A stretch of 64,000 bases of DNA, from contig NC_037253.1 of NCBI RefSeq assembly GCF_000002425.4, positions 8,241,176-8,305,175 of the forward strand. Reading direction: 5' to 3'. Made by a program: the position numbers and the translations under genes. Source of the stretch: Physcomitrium patens. Taxonomy: Eukaryota > Streptophyta > Bryopsida > Funariales > Funariaceae. Shown in pieces: positions 33,112 to 44,943 of this stretch; within the stretch, counting starts at the first letter, position 1; each line of letters begins with the position of its first letter. The notes beneath the pieces are model-generated. The model was not told the DNA's origin. It saw only the letters and a program-made list of their open reading frames with translations, and ran no database searches.

Positions 33112-33674
33112 TGTCTCACAGACATACTCATGTAAGCCAGTAATTACATATATAAATAGGTAGAAGTAAGTAAAAATAGATAAAAATAAGTTAATTCTAT
33201 AGTATTTGATATGAAAGCTTCCTAGAAGCTTTATAGATGCTACTTTGACTTTGAAAGTGCCTTTCATTGACTTTTTGGATTAGAAATGTGCTTAACAAGT
33301 TGGCCATGTGCCACACATGTTGTTAGCTTGAGGACCAAGCTAACTATGTGGCCCACATGTAGAAAAACTTGCCTTGTAAATCAAGGCATGTGTCCTACAA
33401 AGTCAATACTTATTGGAGGTCCTATAGAACGTCGCCACGTAGCCCCTAATTAGATAGTATATATAGAGACAAGAGTGAAGCCTTCTTCACTCTTGTCAAC
33501 TCTTTTCTAACTTTCAGTCTAGTTTCAAGGGTCTTTAGTTTTCTTGTCTTTTGACAATAGCCATTCCAGTTTCTCTTTCAATATACATACTTGTTTATTT
33601 ATATTTTGTTATCTTTCTTTGAGTGAAGGCTCACTTGTCTGAATTGTTTTTTCATCGAGTTCTTGTCCTTAACA
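33112..33674 (+). repeat. 5' LTR of element N
   Basis: 563 bp, TGTCTCACAG...GTCCTTAACA. The TATA box TATATATA is at 33458-33465, and the predicted transcript start ACTCTTGTCAA is at 33489-33499, 32 bases on. GAAAGCTTCCTAGAAGC near 33211-33228 resembles heat-shock units but is off the 5-bp grid. Confidence 0.85.
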
Positions 33675-33676
33675 GA

Positions 33677-33687
33677 TTGACAAGAGT
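33677..33687 (+). other. Predicted self-primed primer-binding site of element N
   Basis: TTGACAAGAGT, 2 bases inside the LTR, is a perfect 11-base complement of 33489-33499. The iMet-like AATATCAGAGC follows at 33696-33706. Confidence 0.6.
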
Positions 33688-35865
33688 ACACCTACAATAT
33701 CAGAGCTTTGTCTAATCTTAATTAATAGTAGATTATTCTTTTTTCTTGATAAGATATAAGCATATTAGAAGTTACGGATTTCCTTCTTCTAAACTGATAT
33801 TATCCTTAGTATTTTCTTTGTTCTCAAGTCCTCTCTTCTATTTGTCTTGAGCAATATTAGACATCTTCTCTTTTCTAGGTGTTATCATAGCAGAACTTGT
33901 TGAAATGAAGAGTGCAATGGCACAAATTTAAGAGAAATTGAGGGAGTTAATGCTTGCGATACATCAACTCAATTTACCACTACAAGGAGCAACAAGATTG
34001 ACAGGAAGTGAAGATATAGAAATAATTGGAGCTACTTCAACATCTGCACCAAATCATGTCCTTTTTCCTATGGTGGAACGCCCTTCCAGTGTTAGAGAAT
34101 CAAGAATTGTCCTACCTGAGAAGTTTGATGGCACCAGATCTAAGTTTCGAGGATTTATCAGTCAAGTGCAACTTGTGATAGAACTTCAACTATAAAGCTA
34201 TCCAACTCCAGGATCTCAAGTTAGATTCATTGGTACGCTTCTTTCAGGTTCAGTATTATCATGGTTTTCATCTTTTCTTGAACGACAAGATCTAATATTG
34301 GATAATCTAGAGGCTTTTTTGGTAGAGTTTCAATCCATGTATGGAGAACATGATGCAATTCGTGTTATAACCAATAAGATCCATATTTTATGACAAGATA
34401 ATCGATCAGTAACGTAGTATGCTTCAAAATTTTGATAACTTGTAATTGATATCAAGTGAGATGATGCTGCACTCATTAGCCAATTTTTCTACGGATTACA
34501 ATATGAGGTAAAAAAATTAATGCTCAACTTACATGATCCTCAAACATTGAGTCAAGCAATTGACTTTGCTGTGAAGTGCAACAATTACTTTTTTGAATTT
34601 TGATCTGAGAACCGTACAAGTAGACCTCAACATTACTATAATTCAATGGCAACACCAACATCTCTTCAACACATACATTCGGAAGTAGAAGAAATATAAA
34701 TTAATAGAATACGTTTCAAACTTCTTACTAAGCAAGAAAAGACTTGTCATCGTCAAGAAGGATTATGTTTATATTATGGAGAATCAAAACACACTGCTCG
34801 ACATTGTCCAAAGAAACAACGTAACCACAAAATGAGGAGTATGGCTATTAAAGAAGATAACATGTCGAAAAACGAGTTTGTCCAGCTACAATAGGGACCA
34901 TGCAGCTGAAACCTTGCACAACATCTAATAAAGGTCCTATTCTCTCCTCAAAGCCCTCTCCTTGTTTTACATTAAATGTTATTTTAGGTCCTAAACATTA
35001 CAAAGCCTCTGCCTTATTAGAATCAGGAGCCTCGACGTGTTTCTTAGATGAAGAATTTACTAAAAGACATAGCATATCTTTAGTAAAGAAAACTAAACCT
35101 GTTCATGTAGAAGTCATAGATGGTCGTCCATTGTCTTTTAGAGATATTATTCATGAAATCCTTCCTATAGAAGTAATAATCAATGATCATAATAGCTTTG
35201 TAGTATTTAATATCATTAGATCTTTTTCTAATCTAATCATTTTAGGTTTATCATGGTTAGAAAAATACAACCCTCAAATAGATTGGATTTCCCGAACTCT
35301 TACTTTCTCTAAAAGTATAACTAACAATATAGTTAATCAAGTAGAGAGTCATAAGTCCAGTTCAATTAAACCCGTGTTTATAGGTGCAAAAGCTTTCTTG
35401 CATGCTATTGTGAAAGAATCACCATATATTATTTATACCACACCCGTTTCTAACGGTGCAAAGACTTCACATGGCATTCCAAGCCAATATCAAGAATTTT
35501 AAGATGTATTTGAAAAAAAAAATTCGGATACACTCCCGAAACATCGTCTCTACAATTGCTCAATTGACCTTCAAGAAGGAGCACAACCGCCATTCGGTCC
35601 AATCTACAGTTTATCACAAAATGAGTTGACTAAACTCAAGGAGTATATTGAAGAAAATCTTGCCAAGAATTTCATACACCATTTTAAATCTCCAGCAGGA
35701 GCTCCAATTTTATTTGTGAAGAAAAAAGATGGATCATTACGGATGTGTATTGAGTGTTAAGGACTCAACAAGATTACCATCAAGAATAGGTATCCACTAC
35801 CTTTAATATCTAGATTTCTTGATCAGCTGAATCAAGCTAAGATCTATACAAAAATAGATCTCCGG

Positions 35866-37679
35866 TGTCGTAATGTGTGAAGTCTTGCTTGAGAATGCTC
35901 CGGACACCTGGCTATAGAAGGAAGAATAGAAATTGCGATAACAAAATCCTAATTCTAATAGAATACTAACAATGCTCTAATTAGACTATAATAATGATAA
36001 ACAAACGTAATCAAATTCAAAACAACTCAAAGAAATTTCAAACAAACAATAAAATTCTTAAAGAAATATTAGAATGATCACAAATTTTACTCAAATATAT
36101 GTCAATTCAACCTTAATTTAATTCTAGTTAAAACCCTATTGAATTTCACTCAACTTTAGACCAAACCTAATTAAATCTTAAACCCTAATAATTCCTAAAT
36201 CCTAAGTCAAATCCTAAACAAATCTTAAATTAAACCCTATTCCAAACCCTAAACCCTAAACCAACCCTAAATCAAATCCTAAACCAAACCCTAATCCAAC
36301 CCTAAATCAAACCTTAAATCAAATCCTAATCAAACCCTAATCCAAATCCTAAATCAAATCCTAACCAAACCCTAATTCAAATCCTAATCCAAACCCTAAT
36401 CCAAATCCTAAACCCTAATCCAAATCCTAATCCAAACCCTAATCCAAACCCTAAATCAAATCCTAACCAAACCCTAAATCAAACCCTAATCTAATCCTAA
36501 ATCCTAATCCAAATCCTAATCCAAATCCTAAACCGAACCCTACCCAAACCCTAACCAAACCCTAAACCCTTAACCAAACCCTAATCCAAACCCTAAACCG
36601 AACCCTAGCCAAACCCTAATCCAAATCCTAGTAATTCCAATGATAGTTTTAAACCTCAATATCTAATGAATAAACCGTCGATCTCAATTCAAAATTTTCA
36701 CACTTCTTAAAAATCAAGTTCAAAACAAGCAAAAAAAATTTGAAAAGGATCGGAGTTACCAAATTGACGAAACCTTCAAAAATGTGTTCGGGTGTTAGCC
36801 GGCCTCCTTCTCCAATCTTGTTGCCAACCTTCCAGAGCCAAATATCTCTTCTTTGCGCCGTTCGATTGGTTTCAAATTTCTCACGGACATAGGAAAACAA
36901 GTCTAATATCCTCTCACACAAGTTTTACTTCAATCCAACTAGTAGATTGCATGAAATCTTAAAAATCCTCACTGAACATACAACTCTACTTTCTAAGACC
37001 TTGACTCACTTAAACCTCAATATCTCTTAGTTCAACCATTAGATCAAGCTCAAATTTACAACATGTATTCAACACAACTATAACCATAAATCTAAAAAAT
37101 TTCACCCGTAGATCTAAAACAAAACTCTCGAAATCACTCAAAACATAAATCCTATTTTATTTCATAAAACCCAAGTCATCTGAAAAAAAACTCAACTTTG
37201 CAAAGCTCTTACAAATTCATATCAACTCCAAATCAACCAAAATCAATGCCCATAGAAATCCTATCCAATCTTCTCTCAAACCACACTCTCCGATCTGCCA
37301 AAGAGTCCTGGAGTCGTCGTCGAGACTCGGTTTTGTGCCTCAGGGTCTAATTTCGACCCTGGTTCATAACCGGCCCTCTCCGGGTATCAATATCTAGTTT
37401 TTCTAAGTAACTTTTTTCTAGAATTTACTCTTAACTTTCTTCTAAAGATTCTTATATCATTTATTTTTCCAATCTACTTTGATTTGCCTTACTTATGGTA
37501 CTACAAAGTAAGTAGAAGTTACCTTTCTAAAAGGTAGAATTGATACCTTTTAATTTTTCTACTCCTTTGGCTATTAACTATATTTCTAAGATAATTTGTT
37601 CTAATACTTTGAACTAAGATCTCTTAAATTATAATAATCTCCACACTCTTTCACCTATTAATCATGTTACATCACGACA
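35866..37679 (+). mobile_element. S3: solo-LTR-like insertion (1,814 bp) in element N
   Basis: Begins TGTCGTAATGTGTGAAG and ends ACATCACGACA, flanked by ccgg (35862-35865) / ccag (37680-37683). It shares with S1 and S2 the start pattern and a CTGGCTATAGAAGG block, and with S2 a TTTCGACCCTGG...CCGGCC block near 37350-37385. It is longer than its relatives because of a telomere-like repeat expansion (36128-36633). No protein is recognised in it. Confidence 0.8.
36128..36633 (+). repeat. Degenerate telomere-like (CCCTAAA-type) tandem tract inside S3
   Basis: About 500 bp of AACCCTAATCCAAATCCTAAA-like units of 6-13 bases. The plant telomere unit CCCTAAA occurs many times, mixed with ATCCTAA and ACCAAAC variants. 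It lies well inside S3, so it is not a chromosome end. It may have expanded by slippage from a short LTR motif. Confidence 0.85.
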
Positions 37680-40300
37680 CCAGGAAGCATACAATCTAGT
37701 ACGCATCAAAGAAGGAGATGAATAGAAGACTGTATTTCGAACTAGGTATAGACATTTTGAATACAACATCATACTTTTTGGACTTACAAATGCACCAGCA
37801 GCTTTTCAACATCTAATGAATGATGTTTTTTGAGAGTTTTTGGATGATTTTGTAGTCTGTTATCTACATGACATCTTGATCTATTCTAAGAATCCAGAGG
37901 AATATGAACTTCATGTTCGTCATGTGTTATGAAAATTAAGAGATGTGGGATTCTATGCCAAGATAGAAAAGTGTGTATTCCACACTACTCAAGTCGATTT
38001 CTTAGGTTACATCATTTCAAATGATGGACGTATGATGGATCCTAAGAAAGTTCAAACTATTATAGATTGGAAGATCCCAAAAACGGTAAGAGATGTCCAA
38101 TGCTTTTTGAAATTTGTCAACTACTATCGGATCTTCATCAAAGACTTCTCTTGAGTTGCAGCTCCACTTACACATTTGACTTATAAAGACAAACTCCAAT
38201 GAAATCAAGAAGCGAAAGTTGCTTTTGAATCTTTGAAGACAGCGTTTGTTTCTGCACCAATCTTGTATCGTGTTGATTTTTCCAAAGCGTTCTTTATGGA
38301 AACAAATGCATCAGACTTTGTTCTAGGTGTAGTTTTGTCACAAATGGGAACAGATGACAAACTTCATCCAATAGCCTTTCATTCAAGAAAATTCTCAGTA
38401 GCAGAAATCAATTATAAGATCCAGGACAAAGAACTTCTTGTAATTGTAGATTCTTTTCAAGAATGGCATCATTATCTAGAAGGCACTTCCAGTCCAGTCA
38501 TCGTGTATATGGATCATAAGAACCTCGAGTATTTCATATCAACACGCATATTAAATTATCGTCAAGCTCGTTGGAACATGTCTTTATCAAGATTCAAGTT
38601 CATCATCACTTATCGGCTAGAAAAACAACAAGGTTTGTACGATGCCTTGTTTAGATGTTCTTATCTTGCACCAAAAGAAGGAGATGCAACTTTTGAGCAA
38701 CAAAGAATGGTTCTCTTGAAGTCGGAGCAATTTCATCTTCGAGCAATAAAATCAACATTCATTGTTGATTTAACTTTTCTTAAGCAAGTCCAGTTAAGTA
38801 TGTCTTCAGACCTTCTTGTTCATGATATCAAGAATAATTCTTCTAAATCTAATGATCCTTCTAAATTCGAATTCAAGAACAACCTACTCTATTTTGAAAG
38901 ACACCTATATGTTCTAGAAGGAGAAGCACGTTTACATATTCTTCAAGCTCGTCATGACTTCCCAACAGCATGACATTTTGAATACAATAAGACTTTGGAG
39001 CTGATATCTAGGGATTTTTGGTGGCCTCAAATGTGAAAGGCAGTCAATGATTTTGTACAATCATGTGATGTTTGCTCAAGATCAAAAACTCTTCGTCATC
39101 GACCTTTTGGACTTCTTCAGCCATTATCCATTCCAAAACAACCATGGTCTTCTATTTCTATGGACTTCATCATGGATCTTCCAATCTCAAGTTCTTATGA
39201 CTCTATATTCGTGAGAGTAGATCATTTTATCAAGATGGCACATTTTGTATCATGTACAAAATCTATCACATGTGAAAAAACAACTAAGCTCTTTTTTGAC
39301 AATATCTATTGCTATCATGGATTATTCAAGGATATTAAATCAGATAGGAAAACTCAATTTATATCAAGATTTTGGCGGACTCTTTTCAAGATTCTAAAAG
39401 TGGATATAAAACTATCTTCAACATTCCATCCTCAAACTGATGGACAAACGGAGCATGTTAATCAAGTTTTGGAGCAATATTTAAGATGTACCATTAACTA
39501 CCAACAAGATGATTGGACAACTCTTTTGTCATCTACAGAGTTTGCTTACAATAACATGGTACATTCTTCTACAAAACAAACACCTTTCTTTGCTAATTAT
39601 GGTTATCATCCATGACTTGATACTTTTGAATTTTCAAAAGTTGATAATCCTGCTGTAAAAGATTTGGCAATTCATTTATCAGAGCTACATGCAATGATGA
39701 AGGCGTAGTTAAAAGAAGCTTAAGAACAATACAAGGTCAATGTGGATGTATATCAAAAGGAATAACCACCATTCCACTTGGGTGATAAGGTATAGCTACT
39801 TCGTCACAATATCAAGACCACTCGTCCTTGTGACAAGTTGGACTATCAAAGGTTGGGACCATTTTCTATTTTTGTACAAATCAAACCAGTCACATATCGT
39901 TTAAATCTATTAGAGTCAATAAAAATCCATCCAATATTCCATGTATCTCTTCTTGAACCATACAAGACAGTGGATATACCAAAAAGATGATAAGCTCTAC
40001 CTCCTCCTATAGAAGTGGACAATAATAAAAAGTTTGAAATAAAAGAAGTCTTAGATTCAAGGTGACGCCAAAATAAATTAGAATATCTTGTCCATTGGTG
40101 CGGATATGATATTAGTGAACGCACATGGGAGCCAATAAAGTATCTTATAAATGCAGCAAAGGCGATGGAAGCTTTTCATCAACGACATCCATCAAAATCA
40201 AGATAAAAATCTTCTTTATAAAAGAAACAATATCTATGTAAGATAACATTCTACTTTCAATCCTTACTTGTAGCTTCTTTGTAGTTGTGACGCTCAGGAG

Positions 40301-40728
40301 ATGGAGAACCAACAACCAGCAGATTTGACTCAAGAGCCTTCATTTGCTGACCTACTTAGTCGGATGAGATATTACGATTGTGACAACCTTCAAGACGATG
40401 CAATTGACATGAAGATCTTCAAGAACGACATGTTCTTCCTCGAATAGATGGCAAGATACAACACATTTGGTATCACGACTTGGGAAGGGACTCTCGATGT
40501 TAAGTGATTTTACTAGAGGTAGGAACAATTTCTAATGGTGTTCCAAATGTTCTATTCGAAGGAAGTTATGAAGGCCTCAACAATGATCAAATAATTAGAT
40601 GGTCTCTTCGCCCTGGTATGGGACACTATCAATGGTTGAGAGGCCCTCTCAATCATCTTGGAAGAGAACAAAGATCAGAGTATGTGGCGAATATAATTCA
40701 TCGTATCATAGATTTTCTTAATATATGA
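40301..40728 (+). pseudogene. Remnant of the extra 3' frame in element N
   Basis: It sits between the chromodomain end and the 3' LTR, in the same place as the 140-codon frame of F, and the C-terminal wording is clearly the same (EGSYEGLNNDQI, GMGHY, YVANII). It is part of a broken retroelement. Confidence 0.7.
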
Positions 40729-40769
40729 TGACCGCTCCTCGTAGAACTCGTCCCTAAAAGAGGGAGTAA

Positions 40770-41330
40770 TATCACGGACATACTCATATAAGCCAGTAAT
40801 TACATATATAAATAGATAGAAATAAGTAAAAATAAATAAAAGTAAGTTAATTCTATAGTATTTGGTATGGAAGCTTTCTAGAAGCTTTATACATATTACT
40901 TTGACTTTAAAGGTGTCTTTAATTGACTTTTTGGATTAGAAACATGGTCAACAAGTTGACCATGTGCCACACATGTTGTTAGCTTGAAGACCAAGATAAC
41001 TATGTGGCTCATATGTAGAAAAACTTGCCTTGTAAATCAAGGCATATGTCCTACAAAGTCAACACTTATTGAAGGTCTTATAGAACATCGCCACATAGTC
41101 CCTAATTAGATAGTATATATAGAAACAAGAGTGAAGCCTTCTTCACTCTTATCAACTCTTTTCTTGCTTCCAGTCTAGTTTCAAGGGTCTCTAGTTTTCT
41201 TGTCTTTTGGCAATAGACATTCCAATTTCTCTTTCAATATACATACTTTATTATTTATATTTTATTACCTTTCTTTGAGTGAAGGCTCACTTGTCTGAAT
41301 TGCTTTTTCATCGAGGTCTTGTCCTTGACA
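40770..41330 (+). repeat. 3' LTR of element N
   Basis: 561 bp, starts TATCACGGAC after a purine-rich tract and ends GTCCTTGACA. It pairs with 33112-33674. Confidence 0.85.
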
Positions 41331-42298
41331 AGAAGAACAAATCAAGTAATGGTTTGGTGAAGATATTGAAGTAGCTCGAATCATCTTTATATCTCCATTT
41401 TTTGTCATTCTTATTCATTTATATGGTAGTAAATTGAATAGATGCATTGCAAGCATTAATTTCTTCAATTGTTCTTACATTTGTGCTATTGCACTCTTCA
41501 TTTTGATAAGATCTGTAATACTAATAATTTTAAAAAAATAAAATAAAAAAAATTTTAAAAAAAAATCTAATATTACTCAAGATAAGTAAAAATAAGAACT
41601 TCAAAATGAAGAAAATACTAAAAATAATATTAATTTAGAAAAGGATAATCTACAACTTCTAATACACTTATGTCTTATGAAAAAAAAAAATCCATGCCTA
41701 ATCAAAAAAAGACAAAGCTTAAATATTAAAAATAAAATCTTGTCATTTTGTTAAGGATAAGAACTCGATGAAAACAAATAAATAAATGAGACTTTTTCAA
41801 AGAAGTATAAAAAAATAGAAATAAAGAAATATATATATATATATATTAAAAAACAAAAAATAGCTATTGCTATAAGATAAGAAAACTAGAGACTTCTTGA
41901 AACTAAACTAGAAGCAAGAAAAGAATTAATAAGAGTAAAGAAGACTTCACTCTTACCTCTATATATACTATCTACTTAGGAGCTATGTGGCAACATTTTA
42001 AAGGACCTCCAAAACGTGTTGATTTCGCACAACATGTATCATAACTTGCAAGACAAATTTTTTATATAGGCGCCACATAGTTAGCTTGTTTTCCAAGCTA
42101 CCAACATGTGTGGCACGTGATTAAATTGTTGATCAAGTTCCTAACCTATCAATCAACTACAAATACATGCAAAATCAAAGCAGTATATATTAAGCTTCTA
42201 GGAAGCTTTTCTAGAAGATATTATGAAATTAATCTACATTTAACTTCTTCTATCCATTCATGTGACTTAAATAACAATTACAATAAATATATGCATGT

Positions 42299-42302
<4 letters not shown>
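41331..42302 (-). mobile_element. Fragment M: gag start and 5' LTR of an F-family element
   Basis: Minus-strand gag start and leader (41331-41748), parallel to element F 12059-12456, followed by an LTR at 41749-42302 (TGTTAAGG...GCATGTGACA, 554 bp). It is broken. Its outer edge at 42302 abuts a pure (AT)n tract and marks the end of the retroelement pile. Confidence 0.75.
41749..42302 (-). repeat. 5' LTR of fragment M
   Basis: 554 bp, the same ends and TATA region (near 41962-41970) as F, diverged. Confidence 0.75.

Positions 42303-42341
<39 letters not shown>
42302..42341. repeat. (AT)n microsatellite, 40 bp
   Basis: Pure AT dinucleotide run directly at the edge of fragment M. Confidence 0.95.
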
Positions 42342-42347
<6 letters not shown>

Positions 42348-42499
42348 TATTTTTACCATTTATTATGATCAACCTTATTAAATTCAACTTTGGATTATAA
42401 TCAATCTATTTTGTTGGTTTCAATTTGTACCACATATACTATATTATATTATATACTCAATAATTTCTTTAGTCTCAAGAGATTGATTGTAACAAGGAC

Positions 42500-42539
<40 letters not shown>

Positions 42540-43024
42540 GCTATAATGATCTATACTATTAATATTATATTATTTCAATCAAAAAATAAAATTAAAATAA
42601 TCAAATAATAATATAGAATTCATAATTTTTAAATATATAAATTATATAAATAGATATATATATATATTAATAATAATTTTTATGCTATAAAATTTGAATT
42701 ATAATGATATTTTAAACATCTATTTAAGAATCATTATTTTTAAATATAGAAATTAATTTTAAAATTTTAAAATAATATTATGTATTTTTTAAATTTTTAC
42801 TTATATATTTTAAGAATATATATATTTCTAAAATAGGTCTTGTCTTTAGTTTATTAAATTTTTAATGATTTTTCATATAATTTAAATACTAATTTAACTT
42901 ACAAACTACTATACATATGATTAATTGTCTGATTTTATAGTTGTGCAAAATTCTTTACAATTGTATACTAAGTCATGGTTGTAAAAATGATATTTTGTAT
43001 ATTATATAATATAATTTGTTAACT

Positions 43025-43075
<51 letters not shown>

Positions 43076-43434
43076 TAAAACTTATATGTATTTTTACTAA
43101 TGATAATTTTAGTTTAATTATTTGAAATATAAATTTGTATTTATAATATTATTAATTTTTTATTTGTTTAACTTTCCAAACAATCATTATTTCATCGTAA
43201 AAAGATATAAATTTTCATAACAACTACAACCAAATAGATAATAGTTTTTTAGACTTGTATAAAAGAAAGTTGGTTAACTTTTATAATTTTAGATTGGTAT
43301 TAATTAAATCAATGTTGGTATAAAATTTTACAAAATATATATAATAATAGTATTTTTTCATGTTTAAGGATATAATCTTCAAATTCTTCTAAGTAATTAA
43401 AATTCATCTTGGTTGTTTTATGACATATTAAAAA

Positions 43435-43469
<35 letters not shown>

Positions 43470-43850
43470 ATAATTTAGATATTCATTCCTTCTTAATTAG
43501 AAGTGTGGTTAATACATGTTTGTATGTTTATCCATCCATGCACACAACCAAATTATATTGCTCTTTATTATGCCTAAATAAGTTGATTTAACATATTACT
43601 CTAATAAATAAATTTATATATACATATACAAAATGCTTGTATAAATATATATATATATATATACATATATAGATCTTACCCTTGCCAAAATGTAGATGAC
43701 GAAGCATAGTGTGATGTCCACCCTCAGCATATCAGATGTGAGCTTACCAAGTGTTGTGTGAAGTCGCAATTTCATAATAAATAAATAATAAGAAGAATTC
43801 CAAATTAAAACTTAACTCGCGGATGGAAATGATTCCATCACCAGCACCGT
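42342..43850. other. AT-rich spacer with several (AT)n tracts, no gene seen
   Basis: About 1.5 kb separating the retroelement pile from the UBA gene. (AT)n tracts lie at 42504-42536, 43028-43070, 43437-43466 and 43648-43662. The block 42366-42500 resembles 52688-52825 in the same orientation and is also preceded there by an (AT)n tract. Confidence 0.7.
43028..43070. repeat. (AT)n microsatellite, 43 bp
   Basis: Pure AT dinucleotide run, the longest of the four between the TE pile and the gene. Confidence 0.95.
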
Positions 43851-44358
43851 TTCTAGGAACCTTCTTTAAGGCAGTGGTCGGCGAGCGACCTCCAAAGCAA
43901 AGCTGATGTACCTATTGACCCCCCCCCCCCCCCCCCCAACCTCCTTGTCTATGTATGTGAACTTGAATCAGGATCCTCACGGTCGTCGCAGTCGTATTTT
44001 CACCACTGAGTGCTCATTAGAGTTGGTCGCCAGGATCGGAGCCCTGGGTGCCGCAGTTTGGTGCAACGCTCCGGTAGGCAGGGGTGCTGAAGAATACAAC
44101 GATCTGGCTGTTGTAGTGAGTTTACTGTCTCTCCCGTTTATTTTTCTTTCGGTATGGAATGGATTTAGAGCGTGGTAATTGTGGGATATGGGTTGTGTTT
44201 GTAATGTGTTTTTTTTTTTTTTTTTGAGGGTTGATGTGATTTTGGAGAATTTCAAGGCTTTCTGAGATTGTGGTTTTTGTCGGTGAATTTAGGGTTTGGA
44301 GTGGCGACGATTGGGAGACGTCATCGATTGATTTGGCAGTGGGAGTTTGGAGCGGAGG
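43851..44358 (+). promoter_or_regulatory. Putative promoter and 5' leader of the UBA gene
   Basis: Base composition shifts from over 75% AT to near 50% GC at about 43850, just ahead of the coding start at 44359. The stretch includes a run of 19 C at 43919-43937 and a poly-T run at 44211-44225. Small open frames here overlap on both strands and look non-coding. A leader intron is possible but I cannot place its ends. Confidence 0.4.
43919..43937. repeat. Poly-C tract (19 C)
   Basis: Uninterrupted C run about 420 bp upstream of the UBA start codon. The complementary strand is a G19 run. Confidence 0.95.
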
Positions 44359-44904
44359 ATGGAATATGATTATGGACGAAGCGGGCACGGGAGTGGTGGT
44401 TATGAGATGGGAAGGCCGATGTATCATAGTAGACAAGGGAGTAACGTGCAAGGTAGCTATCCCCGAGTAGGGCAATCCGCAGGGGATGCATTGATGAATC
44501 GCGGTCCGCCCCAGGCACCTCTTTTATCGGTTCCATCTTTCCCTTGTAAGCATTCATAATCCCACTCTGTATGATTGTATATGTACATGTTTCATTTTTG
44601 TTTTATTTTCATGAACAGTGAATTTTCAAGTTCTCAGTAAGGGGGAATGTCTGCACAAAAAGAATCTATTGAGCTGCATTCTATGTTAAAGAGCTCGGTT
44701 TTTCGCGCTATGATAACTTTTGTTTAAGAGCCCCATCATTGTCTGTTTTTAGAGAATGGATTTTACATCAGTATATTTTCTATTTGGACTTCTCCCTCTC
44801 CTTTAATCTGCATTTGTTAATAGTAAGAATGATGGATATTTTGCAGCAGGATCAGCTATCAAAGTGACCATCAAACCTATGTATCGATTGGGTCCACCTG
44901 TATG

Positions 44905-44943
<39 letters not shown>

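Larger units (their letters stand above)
33112..41330 (+). mobile_element. Element N: old full-length F-family chromovirus interrupted by S3
   Basis: 5' LTR 33112-33674, self-primed site 33677-33687, gag (about 33890-34890), protease to RT start (about 34900-35865), S3 insertion (35866-37679), rest of RT and RNase H (about 37680-38640), integrase and chromodomain (about 38640-40205), extra 3' frame region (40301-40728) and 3' LTR 40770-41330. The two LTRs differ at roughly one position in ten by eye, so it is many times older than F. It is broken, with well over ten breaks. No target duplication is evident. Confidence 0.9.

Noticed and set aside
36128-36633. Possible true telomere or telomere fusion
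   Set aside because: Units are highly degenerate and lie wholly inside the S3 insertion, with retroelement sequence of N on both sides.
43906-44178. 90-codon frame with a poly-Pro start upstream of the UBA gene
   Set aside because: It owes its start to the poly-C tract, overlaps open frames on the other strand and sits where the promoter and leader of the UBA gene are expected.
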